Origin: Pelecanus crispus
Lineage: Eukaryota; Chordata; Aves; Pelecaniformes; Pelecanidae
Reading direction: 5' to 3'
Assembly (NCBI RefSeq): GCF_030463565.1
Contig: NC_134643.1
Span: 211,162,583 to 211,226,582, forward strand
Length of the DNA: 64,000 nucleotides
The notes beneath the pieces are model-generated. The model did no database searches and was not told the origin of the DNA. It saw only the letters and a list, made by a program, of their open reading frames with translations. The position numbers and the translations under genes are program-made. Below are positions 32,701 to 43,757 of the stretch, piece by piece. How positions within the stretch are numbered: position 1 is the stretch's first letter; every line of letters begins with the position of its first letter.

Positions 32701-35700
32701 GAATTAGTATAGCCTTTACTATTGCCTTTTCAGTATTTGTTTTTTTTTTTTACTTCTTTATACTTTATAACTTAACATGGAGTTCTTTAAAATGAAATAA
32801 CTGATGTTGGACAGTACAGTGTTGAACCAGGGTATGCTGAATGGTTCTACTTCTTGATTTGAAATGGACAAGTAGAAGTCAGGGCACTGAGAGACAGTTT
32901 AGATAGAAGTTTACTTCTCCTATTAGATCTTGTTTATAATCAAATTGGAAGGATAATGAAATAGTTCTCTTTGTTTTCTATTCTACAAAATAAAATAATA
33001 GATGCTTATATTGTTTTTCCTATCTGCGAATCTGTCCTAACATTTTTAATATTTTAAATGACAAATGTTTCATTCAAAAGTGTTAAAATAGCCTCTTTCA
33101 AATAAATGAGAATTGTTATCAAACTAATAGTTGCTTTCAGTGAAATGCAGTGTATTTTGCAGAATTTATTGGACTATTGCTGCCATATATTTACCAATTA
33201 TATGGTTAGAAATTCAGGATCTGTAAACTGTTATTAATTTCTTTTCTTGTCTAGCTCCTACTTGAAGTCCATCATGACTAGTTGGTGATTAAAACTCATT
33301 AATGGCCAGTTCTCAGTGTGAAATGAGCTGATGATTTATCTGCCAGCAATTGGTTCAAGTATATTTATCAGAACTGATGTTTTCCTTGCAGTCTTTCCAC
33401 AGTAATGAACTACTCCTGATTCTAGTAATCTGCTTTCTACTTTAGGTTTGAGGCATACTCTTTTGGAGGAAAGAGTCTTGAGGAAAACAACAATTCTCAG
33501 TTAATTTTCTTCTGATAAATGTGTCTGCACATACTTTTAACTTTTTAAGGCCTGTACATTTTGGTTTTCTTGTTGAGTCAAGAACTGAGTGTAGGAGGTT
33601 ATACTTTGTTAGTTAACCAGTAATCAAAATATGCCATGCTTCTAGCATAAAATAGAATTCCAGTGAAATTATACACCATAGGAGATTAAATATTTCCATT
33701 AAAAGGAAAATTATATATGCACATGCATATATATATATATATGAATTGTACATATGATTTCTGGGCCAAAAAAGTTTATACTTGTCGTTACCAGTGAGCC
33801 CTTGTATGTGTTTCTCTTCATAACTTAAACTTGCAGGTTTTTTTAACATGCTATATGTAAGGGCTTCTCAAAACCAGATGGCAGTTGTTTTGTTTACCTA
33901 GGCAAAATGTTCTTTTCAGCGTTTTTCAAGAGGTAGGGGTTTATGATCTTAAATGCCAGTTGCATTTTATTTTCCTGTAAAAGTAGCGATTCTCAATAGT
34001 TTTTATTGACGATGTTCTTATCTCACAGTGAGTAATTATTCAAAATACACTATCCAAACTCTTAAACAGAATTCTGCTTACAATAATGGCAGCAGATAAA
34101 AATTAAGTGGAGACAGGTATCATCAAGGGGAAATAAAAAAAGGACTGTTCTATTTATGTATAAATAGCAAAATTTGCCAAAAAATCCTTTACCTTTTACA
34201 TGGGTTCATATTCACTAAAAGAATGTTAACATAGTGATCCAAGACACATCAAAATAGAATGTCATAATATTTGGTTGCCCAGTAGGAGTCATTTTTGGAA
34301 CAGACTTAGCAGAAGTAACTGAAACCAGACAGGGATTCAGAGAAACAAAGCGGTGTAGAGTGTGTCTGTGTGTGCTCTTTAAATATGTTATTTTGCTGCT
34401 TTGTAGAGGCTTTCTTCATGTTAAAATGGAAAAGTGACAGCGTAACACTAACTTTTGTGGTCCTAATCAAGTTCTTTTCATTGGAGTCATAAACCTTTTT
34501 CTGCTTTGTACGTGGCTAACATGCTGATTTATGGTTTTTTCTGATTTATTATTTTTTCTGATTTATGGTTATCGCTCTCCTCATATTACTCAGCATGATA
34601 AAACTAACCTTACATTATTTGAAGATTCATCCTCTTCTGCGTTAACATTATGGGTTTGCACTAACACCATTGAAAGAGTAGTATTTGTAGTAATAGCTCA
34701 GACTATTTTTTTTTTATTATTGTTGATAAAATAACTCTTTGAGGAACATTATTCACAGAGTAACTTCAGCACAGAGTAGCAGTACCCAAGTTGTCTTAAA
34801 AACAATTGACCGCCACAGTTACTGGAGTTGAGCTATGTCAATGGGGAATTCAGTGGAGTCTTTTGAAAACTCGCATACGCAAACGAAAATAGCTTGTCTG
34901 CTGTTGTGGGGAGGCAGTGTACAACACAAAAGTTCTGGTTTAGTTTTGGTTTTAGTTCATAGTGTTACCTCATATGTAATATACACGTCTCCACATTGCA
35001 GTTGATAACAATGGTTCTAGCATAAAAGCTACTTAATAGTGTAATTCAGTGTTTTTAAAGATGGCCTGTGTGTGCAATATAATCTAATTATTGTTGTGTG
35101 TAACCCTTGTGAGCAGTGACTGTTACTTAAATTTCAGTCTGGTTTCTTTTTGGTTTTGAAGGTCCTGATGAAGTTGTGGGGCCCGAAGGAATGGAAAAGT
35201 TCTGTGAAGACATCGGTGTTGAGCCTGAAAATGTAGGTTTCTTGCACGATACTAGTAACACTTTAAAAGAGGGTATTGCATAAGAGATTAAGTTCCGTGT
35301 AAAACTCTGAACTTCAGTAAGCAAAGAGTTGCTTGTCTTCCTGCTTTTAGGAGCTGTTCTAAGATATTTCAACTGAATACATCAATTATGCATGGCTGGT
35401 GTGTGAGGTTTTTTGTTTGTTTTATTATAGTAACACTTCATTTTCAAAAATTGAAATTAAGTGAAAGATTGCACATAGCTGAATTATTAAATGGTAAGAA
35501 GTATCAAGTGCAAGCATGTACAGCAATTGCTAGAATGTTTGAATGGTTAGAGTTTTCTTCTTGGACATCTAGAAATCAGCCATTTCTTACATACTGACTC
35601 CTTTTTCTCCCCTTGGTTTTTTTTCCCCTTAGATTATTATGTTAGTTTTAGCCTGGAAACTAGAGGCTGAAAGCATGGGATTTTTTACCAAGGAAGAATG

Positions 35701-38700
35701 GTTAAAAGGAATGACCTCATTACAGTAAGAGTGTTTTTACATATCTAATATAATTATATTATGTTCTAATTTTATGTTTGTACCAGTAGCTTAATTATTC
35801 TTCCCCTCAGTTTCTTGTGCATTGGCAATAAGACACAGAAACTCTTGCTTTTAGGGCTGGTCTCGGTCAGCAACTGGAAGTAGGTAGTGGTGTTCATCAA
35901 GTTCTGAATCTGATGAGTTCACTCAAATGATAACGTTTTGTCTAACCCTAGTAAGTCAGGTTTTGGTGGTTTCTTTTTCTTACAAAAAAATATGTTAAAA
36001 TACCATTCTAGTTAGCAGACACAAATAAGTAGATCTGGAGATACCCATAAGTATATCTCAGTACTGGTATTCTAGAAAGTTTTTACTGATTTCTAAGCTT
36101 TATAGATGAGGACTGTATTGATACTAATCTTGGTTATTCTGCTGTCTATTAGATGTAGGTCAGAAGCCATGCTTAATGCTTAGGTTAAATAACACTTCTT
36201 CAATTGATAAATAAACTTCTCACTCCTTCTGTTTGTAAGAATTTTTGGTGAGATAATGCTCTGCCTAAAGAGGTGGTTTCTTTCATGAAACTAACCAGCT
36301 TTTTGTGAAGCTTCCTTCAGATGTCACTTTGTCAGTTTGTTCTTCATGAAACTGCTTATGGTATGTGAATGTTTTAAGGGTGACTTGTTACGACGCTGCC
36401 TTCAATATTAAAAAGATCAGGGAGCTACTGTTGCAGCTACAGCATGGTGGGAAAGAGGAGTTGATTTGACCCTTGGAGTTGGCGCAGTTGCCCTCTCAGT
36501 TGTGAATTGGTTTGGGAAATTGTACTGGGCTGTATTCTGGTTATTCGAGACTCTGGAGTAAGACACTCTGGTCTGACTCTCTTGTCCAAATCAAATAAGA
36601 TTTGGATCAGGCTTCTGATAGATGCCTTGATTATTTTGTGACTATCAGAAGCTTTTAAATTTAGAAAGAGCTGGAATGATTAAATTGCCTGAAATTCAGG
36701 ACGACAGAGATTAAATTCTGGGTACGTAAACTTTTACATGCAGTGAATGGGTATAATTTTGTCGCTTCTCTGAAGTACTTAATTTGTATGCCCAAATGGA
36801 AGCTCTCAAGAGTTAGTCTAGCAGAATGTAAGCACAAAAATGTATGAAATCAGGCGCATCTTCAGAGCCAATATTATAGACTTTGTTTCTAATAATCTGC
36901 TGTGATTAGGAATCTTCTAGTTCTTTTAAGAACAGAGCTGGTCATGCTGTAGGCTAAATGTGCTTAAAACAGAAAGTACGGTGCTGCTGTGCGTTTTTAT
37001 ATAAACAGACTTGTGATCGAATCACTTCCCTAAGCCTAAACCAGCTAATCTGTATGTTTTGCTTCCCCTGGGTGTGCTCTAATAGCAGGCTGTAGACTAA
37101 GCAGCTGGATGAAGCAGTGACACTCACGTAAAGGAATTCAAGATTCATTGGCTTAAAAAGAGAATATAAATCTGTAGACTTGTGCTGTTTGTGCTTATTG
37201 CGAAGGAAGGATCATATTATGGGATTCCATCTGGGATGGGAGAATCTAGTTTCTCTTGAAAGGTTTGACAGAAGTTTTGAAGGAGAAGGATTTTACACTC
37301 TTAAAGCAATAGAGTATTATTATGTTCTTGCACAGCGTGCTTTTTTTTGGTTTTGCATGAAGAAATTACATGAAAATGCCTTAAAAGCCCAGAGTGTATT
37401 CTAAGTCAGAATTATAAAATGGAACCCTTATTTCAAAATATGTGAAATGTCATATAAGGTAGTGGCATGAACAGGGTTGGGTGGAATTCGGCTCCATAGT
37501 AAGACGCCTGAATGTGTGCTTTATATGCAAGAGCTGGATTTCTTAAACTCTTACTGCAGTCTTTGGAGATCTAGTCAATGTAGTGGAGCCTAGGGAGGTA
37601 TTCAGTTTGCCCTAAGATGTAGTGAGTGAGTGGTCACCTGAATTGCTCTTACGGGTTGGTTGGCTAGACCTCTATGAATGGCAACACCTAAAGCTTAGAC
37701 ACCTAAATCTAATGTACAGTTAGATGTCAACATTTTGTTTCCTGAACCTTGAAGTGACATTTTTTTTCTGTGTGGTTTTGTGATATGCTGATGAAGTTTG
37801 TTCTTTCGAGGGGAGAAAAATAAATAAACGATAAGGTATACACTGTCAAAATTAAGGTGGATTAAGCACCAAGTAGCAGCTTATGAGACATAAAAAACAT
37901 AAGTTGTGAAAGTGAGGGTTTTAGTATATCGTGTTGGTACGGTGAATTCTGCCCTGTATATATGTGTGTGTGTATGTGTGTACATATACATATATATATA
38001 TATGAAAGCTGGGTGCCTGAATCTAAATTAATCACCTGACACTCTTTTCATAGTCAGCAGAAAGAAGCGGGTACCTCTGCTGGGCAGTTTATTTCAGTGA
38101 TTTTAAACACCTCCTTAGGATGAAATGAATAGCCTTCAAGAAGTGACTGTTTATCTACATTTGCTTTAAAGCCATTGGGTGGTGAATAACTTAGAGTTGA
38201 GCATTTAACTTTACATATCTGAGTTAAAGGAGAAGCATACTCATGTATTTGTCAATTGTAGACTTTATAGACCTACAAAGGAAAAAAATCTAGTTATAAA
38301 ATGAAGGTGAAGGAAAAAGGATTACTATTCATGATTTTAAGTCCACAGAAGTCATTGTTTGAACTAGGTAAATACAAAGAATTTAGTGTGTAAGGAAGTG
38401 AGGCATAAGCAGCTGTATTGTCTGAGTAATTCTGGCTGGTTATCTTTTTTTAACCTTAGAATTTGAGCCAAATTTTACATTAACATTGAGCTTTTGAAAA
38501 TAAGTGGCCAGGTAAAGGAGAGAGCGCCACATTAGATTCCAGCTGAGAGAAAGATACGGTCATGATCTCACATTTTTAGGTACAAGAGAAGCCCCAAGAG
38601 AGAGGGAGAGGCAAGCAGGCAGGAAAGTGAGGTTTGTAGCTTCTTGCTGTTTGCAGAATTACTAGTAAAAACAGCTTATTTGGGTTGGGTTTAATGATGG

Positions 38701-41700
38701 CCTGATATCACCTTCTTTTCCAACAAGCTTTTTGCTTGTTATTGCCTTTCTTTCTGTTAATGTTTGTGAGGCTAACACAAAGCATAGTGTAAATAACTCT
38801 TTTTTGTAATGCCAGTATGGCATTCAACGTATACTGGAATCTAAACAATTTCTGGTTTCCAGACCTGTAAATCAATTGACATAGTGAAACTATAGCATTG
38901 TCAGGGCACGGAAAAGATGTCCTTTTGCTGTCTTAAGCCGTTACTTCCTTGGACCTCTGTATGCTCCAGTTATAACATGGAGCCTAAATTTCAGAAGATC
39001 CTGTTTCAGTGTTTGAAGAGGGTGGATGGGCTAGATGGATATAATTTTGTTCTTTTCCATCTGGGGGGCTGGATTATGGCAGGGGAACTCTTTTGTAGAT
39101 TAAAAGACCTTCAAACTACTTTATATACTACCATTAAATGCTTTTGGTTTAATGTTTGTATACATCTTGCTTGTCTTTTACTAAAAAGAAAACTTAGTAT
39201 GTGTGAATAATTATGAAATATGAAACACTGGAATATCTGAGTAGGAGTTACCGAATCATCACTATGTGCATGTTAGCTATGCCTCAAATGAACTCTCTAC
39301 CTCAACAGAAATCAAAAGAGGACTGCTTTGTGGTGATAATTTAAGTTTTGTTATAAATATGATGTAGGGATGTGAAGAGAATGTAGTAAACTAATGTTTA
39401 GTTTTGTTGATCTTGAGGTAACCTTGTTTAATGCTATCTCTCAGTAAAGGCAGTTCAAGAAATGACATCTTTTTCTAGTCTCTACAGGAGTCTGGTGTTA
39501 ATTCACTTGTGCTAATTAGGTTGTTCTGACAAAAAAAAATACTGTTAGGAAGATTATTCTAAATATGGGTGACCTCAGTTATCTTGTTTATGGTGCAGCC
39601 ACACAAGCATCTATATCTCTGTAAAAGAGGAGTTTGACAGCTCTTTACCTCACTAATGTGAAGAAAATCAGTGGCCAGGTGTGGAAATTCCTTAAAGGGC
39701 TTTAACAGAGATACGTCCATGCATCGTGCTTCAGGGTATGGTGCCTGTCTGTTTGAGTGTGATCCATTTGACTGTTTGGTTTTAACTAGGTTGACAATAG
39801 TTCAGGAGTCTTGTGGCTTAATAATTGCACATTTTCATACCAATTTTTTCAAGAGAATCACTTCTACATTAAAATACATGTAGCCAATAGTAGAGTAGAC
39901 AATAACAGCAATTTTACTTCGTACTTACATTTATGATTATTTGAACAATTTTAACAAAATATTTTGTAAGACATTTAAACATAATGAAACTTTTGTTCAT
40001 CCATGGTATAGTAAATAATCTCAGTCAAATTATACTTGACAAAATATGTGGTAAACCCACTTTAAGTAGTTTATATACGTCAGTAATACACTAACAGCAT
40101 GAATATTTAGTTAGGTGTTAAATAGGTAATTTGTCCTCAAATGTAGAGGACAATATTATTGCAGCATGAAGGTTTGAACATAGAAGGAAGAGAGATGACG
40201 ATAAAATGAGATGCCTTTGTAACATAGCATAATACTGTTTTAAGAGTTAAACGGTAGAATGCTTAGACCAATTAGATGGCTGAAGACAAAAAAAGTAATC
40301 TTTTTCTTTAGTTAAATTTACCAAAGGTTTTTTAACAAGATTTCTTTTCAACTTAATGCATGGTTTATTCCAAAATATATTAGTTCTTGTCATCTGAATA
40401 TGCAGTCTAATTAGCTAATAGTTTTATTATTTAGCACTGATCTTGGCTGGGAATCAGTGCTGCTTTAGGTGGATGCTGCTAGAGACAAGAAATAACAAAG
40501 GGCTCCATCAGCTGGAGTTGCGACGTTTCTCTTGTTGCAAGCACAGGCTGGCAGACCTGAGGAGCAGGAAGTACCGGCTGTGGGCAAAGTACAGCATCTA
40601 AGTACAGCATCTCTGCAACCTGCTGCAGTACTCCGAAAGGGCCCTTGCTATGGGGCTGTTGTGACAAGTCCATAAGGAGCTGTTAAAGATGCCAATGTAT
40701 TCTCTGAGAGGCAGGCTGCCAGAAGGGGGGCACGTTACCAAAGGAAATATTTATGTACATCTGCATTTCTGAAAGTATTGTTTCTGTCACGCAGGATACA
40801 GGGCAAGGTGGAATTTTTTTTTTTTTTTAAATCATGGCAGCTATATTTTGTAAGAAGAAAATGTGATATAACAACTGTTCTTTTGTGTGAATCTTTCCTG
40901 GAGGATTAGCATGTATAAATTACATTCTACTCTGCCATTGTTGGTAAATCTAACCCATTTTCTATTTAGAAACAAAAGTCCTTGCGAAGTAAAGTATGTG
41001 GAGATCTTCTTTTCTGCCAAAGGGTTATTTTTGCCAAAGGGTTATCCTGTCAACTAGTAGACCTGTACATTCTTGTACAGCCTGTGAGTTTTCAGTTGAA
41101 TAGCTACTGACTAATCCAGGTAATAGGCTTATCAGAGCTTGCATTTATCAGTCGTAAAACAGGAGCAGACTAGTATGTTTTGCAGAGTGCCTGCTCAATC
41201 CTGATACTCAAACATGTAGTCTTGAAGTGTATGTTTAGGGTTTCTTTTTTTCCAAACAGGTACGGCATAAAGCACTTATTTACAGCTGGATTTTACCACC
41301 TTAGTGCACACTGAATACTGTTCTCTGCAAACTTGCATAGTGATTGAAAAATAAGATGGTGCTGGGTATGAATATAAATTGCAGAGTATGGCATAAAAAG
41401 AGCACTATTTGAGAAGTAAAGCAGAGATTTTATTATGTTGTTGATACGTTTTTAAAAAAATTGCTTTCAGAAGCCAGGCATTCATCATTTCAATAGCTGC
41501 AAATGTTGAGCATGTTCAGTGTTCTTTCAGTCACTTTCATAGTATTACTACTGTATATTTGATGATTGCATTTTGGTGATTTTAATCTTTTATGTTTGCT
41601 GGAATTTTTTTCATTGTCCAAATGTTTCATTTTGAACTTCTAACGTCATTTGTTTTTCTTCATTTTAAGGTGTGACTGTACAGAAAAATTACAAAGTAAA

Positions 41701-43757
41701 TTTGACTTCTTGCGGTCACAATTGAATGACATTTCATCCTTTAAGAATATCTACAGATATGCCTTTGATTTTGCAAGGGTAAGACTACTGGAATGTTAGA
41801 GAAGTTCTTATTTTCATTATTCAACGAGCTTGTACTTGAGTGGTTTTTGTGCTTTCTTTATTCAACCTTAGGATAAAGACCAGCGAAGTCTTGATATTGA
41901 TACTGCAAAATCCATGTTAGCTCTTCTGCTTGGAAGAACTTGGCCACTGTTTTCAGTATTTTATCAATACCTGGAGGTACAACTTCCCTTGACTTCCTGA
42001 ATGATGGCATAGTAGTTGGGCTGTTCTGTGAAAAGATTTCAGGGGTTGCATTGTTTTGCTCAAGAATGTAGCTGTATTGCTCCTCTTCCCTTGCTCGATG
42101 TGCTCATGAAACAGTGATGTTCTTGTATGCATCACAGATCCTTTTCTCCCTCCCTGTGCCCCACCCCTCCTCTTATCAAAGGCAGCAAAAATTCCATCTT
42201 AATTAGACTATAAAGGTACAATTAAAATTAAATAATAGAGCCCCAGTAGTCTCTCCAGCTGCATCTGTGCTGAATTTCAAGTTTGCTTTGTGTAGATACA
42301 GTGTGTAGGTACCTTGAGCTCTGGCTGCCTCTGGAAGATTTTGGTCAGCTCAGCTGCAAGCGACTTAGTAATGTAGACGTGTGTACGTTATGGGGCATGC
42401 TAGGCTTGAGACTATTTGCTGGCTTCAAATCAATGCTAATGTTGCAAAGTAGATGTCCTTATGATCATACTGTATTGTACCCTGGAGAAAAGAAGATTTT
42501 TGTAATTGTTCATTCTGGAAGTATATCTGAGCTAGGTATGCCCCACTTCAGGGCAAGATGAAAATTTACCAGTTTTTGAAGCTTAAGAGTGGTGACTTCC
42601 TGATTCCCTGGTATTTCGCTTTTGCTGTGATATTTCAAGAAACCATTTTATGTAGTTTCAGAACTATGAAATATGTACACACGTAGTGTTTAAAAAAAAA
42701 TGGAAAACCAAGGAAATAGTAGCTGTTGTTACCCATTAAATTGTTTGTTAGGAACTGATTGAAGATAAAATGAGAGAAATGAGATGCAGCATTGCCAAAT
42801 ATCACTTGACATTTTAACTTTCTCAAATTATTTTCCCTAGCAATCGAAGTATAGAGTTATGAACAAGGATCAGTGGTACAATGTGCTAGAGTTCAGCAGA
42901 ACTGTCCATGCAGATCTTAGCAACTATGATGAAGATGGTGCATGTAAGTATTCATAACATTTTGCTTATTCAACTATTATTTCAATATTTTCAATTTGCA
43001 TAGAATAAATATCTGTAACAGAAACAATACTGTAAGGTATAAAATACTACTTCCCAGCAATGCATAGAACTGTCCTGATAACTATCCATCTTCAAACTGC
43101 AGATATTAATTGTATTAGCATATCAGGGGTATGATGGTGTACTTGAGCCAACTTATATTCAGTTGAGGATCTAGTGAAGCTGCTTGCTATATGAAACTAT
43201 AGACTTGCAAATAGAATTATAAACAACAAACTCTCATTTTGTACTAATATATAGTAAACTCGTTTAACTATAAAGTAGCCTAGCTGCTGGTACTTGGGGC
43301 TGAACTCTACACCTGGCTGATAGTCAATCATACCATGACTGAATTGCATTAGGCATCCCATTTTGGTCCATGTTCTAATTACGTGCAATTTTGACAGCTC
43401 TAGGAAGAAGGAATTAGTTGTGCCGATTTGCAATGTAACCTTATTTTTGTGCTTTCTGTTCAGTTCAGTGCACCTGTCAGATGTTGGGAACATTTTTTTC
43501 CATAGTTCTGTGTAGTGTTATTTGTGCACATTTTGCCACCCTTGGATTGAAATGACTGTAGTTGTCTTTGAGTCTTAATAAGTATTTGACCGCAGGATTG
43601 ACGTGGATGTTACCTAGACCAATAGTTTTAACCTTCATGCTTTAAGAGAAGATGTTTGAAAGACAATGGCAAGTGTAACTTCAAGTTTCATCCATTTGCA
43701 GGGCCTGTACTTCTGGATGAATTTGTTGAATGGCAAAAAGTTCGTCAAGCGTCATAG
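29669..43757 (+). CDS. DCUN1D5: DCUN1D5, DCN1-like protein 5 (complete, 8 coding exons)
   Basis: Co-E3 of cullin neddylation: it binds the UBE2M/UBE2F-NEDD8 conjugate and the cullin-RBX complex and promotes NEDD8 transfer. Coding exons: 29669-29754, 32466-32557, 35162-35232, 35633-35724, 41670-41778, 41872-41976, 42841-42943, 43702-43757. They total 714 nt, or 237 residues plus TAG, the same length as human DCUN1D5, and all phases close. The N-terminus carries a basic KKKRK cluster at residues 4-8, the likely nuclear-localisation signal. The potentiating-neddylation (PONY) fold spans roughly residues 45-232, with blocks [55 protein letters not shown] and [19 protein letters not shown]. The last block is the cullin-binding C-terminal end. 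Only residues 8-45 differ noticeably from human. The start ATG has A at -3 and no upstream ATG was seen in the nearest 300 bases. Expression is probably housekeeping, from the CpG island. Confidence 0.98.
30329..30467 (+). CDS. Candidate alternative terminal exon in DCUN1D5 intron 1
   Basis: A strong acceptor (eight T, then GCAG) at 30317-30328 is followed by an open frame. Spliced to exon 1 (donor at 29754, two bases of codon 29), the first base completes a Ser codon. The frame then runs 45 codons to TAG at 30465-30467, giving a 74-residue protein. The tail is highly basic, with [19 protein letters not shown] then [16 protein letters not shown], and has no hydrophobic segment. It would replace the whole PONY fold while keeping the KKKRK signal. 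I do not recognise the peptide. No good donor follows, so it would have to be a last exon; an AATAAA at about 31274 is one possible end. Codon use looks protein-like, but 45 open codons can occur by chance, so this is an inference. An independent small gene starting at ATG 30333, or a decayed exon or pseudogene fragment, are alternatives. Confidence 0.35.
30468..32465. other. DCUN1D5 intron 1, distal part
   Basis: AT-rich unique-looking sequence with A runs at 31088-31133. No CR1 or LTR similarity and no credible coding frame seen. Confidence 0.6.
32466..32557 (+). CDS. DCUN1D5: DCUN1D5 coding exon 2
   Basis: Residues 29-59 plus one base of codon 60, with landmarks [18 protein letters not shown], the first helix of the PONY region. 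Acceptor CTATAAG|CTATTG, donor GCAG|GTAATA. Confidence 0.96.
32558..35161. other. DCUN1D5 intron 2
   Basis: AT-rich. Apart from the (TA)n run and a short TTTTTCTGATTTAT duplication near 34535-34565, nothing recognised. Confidence 0.6.
33726..33742. repeat. (TA)n microsatellite
   Basis: CATATATATATATATATG in DCUN1D5 intron 2. Confidence 0.8.
35162..35232 (+). CDS. DCUN1D5: DCUN1D5 coding exon 3
   Basis: Residues 60-83, with landmarks [20 protein letters not shown]. Acceptor TTGAAG|GTCCTG completes a Gly codon. Donor GAAAAT|GTAGGT, phase 0. Confidence 0.97.
35633..35724 (+). CDS. DCUN1D5: DCUN1D5 coding exon 4
   Basis: Residues 84-113 plus two bases of codon 114, with landmarks [20 protein letters not shown]. 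Acceptor CCCCTTAG|ATTATT after a strong pyrimidine tract. Donor TTACA|GTAAGA. Confidence 0.97.
37956..38003. repeat. Compound (TG)n/(TA)n microsatellite
   Basis: TG-rich run with TA interruptions passing into (TA)n in DCUN1D5 intron 4; likely polymorphic in length. Confidence 0.8.
40587..40612. repeat. Tandem duplication, 2 x 13 bp
   Basis: AAGTACAGCATCT repeated exactly, in DCUN1D5 intron 4. Confidence 0.8.
41015..41045. repeat. Direct repeat, 2 x 14 bp
   Basis: TGCCAAAGGGTTAT at 41015 and 41032, spaced by three T, in DCUN1D5 intron 4. Confidence 0.8.
41670..41778 (+). CDS. DCUN1D5: DCUN1D5 coding exon 5
   Basis: Residues 114-150, with landmarks [20 protein letters not shown] and [10 protein letters not shown]. 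Acceptor TTTAAG|GTGTGA, donor GCAAGG|GTAAGA. Upstream intron 4 is 5.9 kb, the longest in this gene. Confidence 0.97.
41872..41976 (+). CDS. DCUN1D5: DCUN1D5 coding exon 6
   Basis: Residues 151-185, with landmarks [20 protein letters not shown] and [13 protein letters not shown]. Acceptor CCTTAG|GATAAA, donor CTGGAG|GTACAA. Intron 5 is only 93 nt. Confidence 0.97.
42841..42943 (+). CDS. DCUN1D5: DCUN1D5 coding exon 7
   Basis: Residues 186-219 plus one base of codon 220, with landmarks [20 protein letters not shown] and SNYDEDGA. Acceptor CCCTAG|CAATCG, donor GCAT|GTAAGT (near-perfect consensus). Confidence 0.97.
43702..43757 (+). CDS. DCUN1D5: DCUN1D5 coding exon 8 (terminal)
   Basis: Residues 220-237 and the TAG stop, with landmark [16 protein letters not shown]. 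Acceptor TTTGCAG|GGCCTG. The last residues are Ala-Ser where human has Thr-Ser. Confidence 0.97.

Larger units (their letters stand above)
35725..41669. other. DCUN1D5 intron 4
   Basis: The longest intron of the gene, 5.9 kb. Contains a microsatellite and two short duplications listed separately; no transposable element, RNA gene or coding exon recognised. Confidence 0.6.
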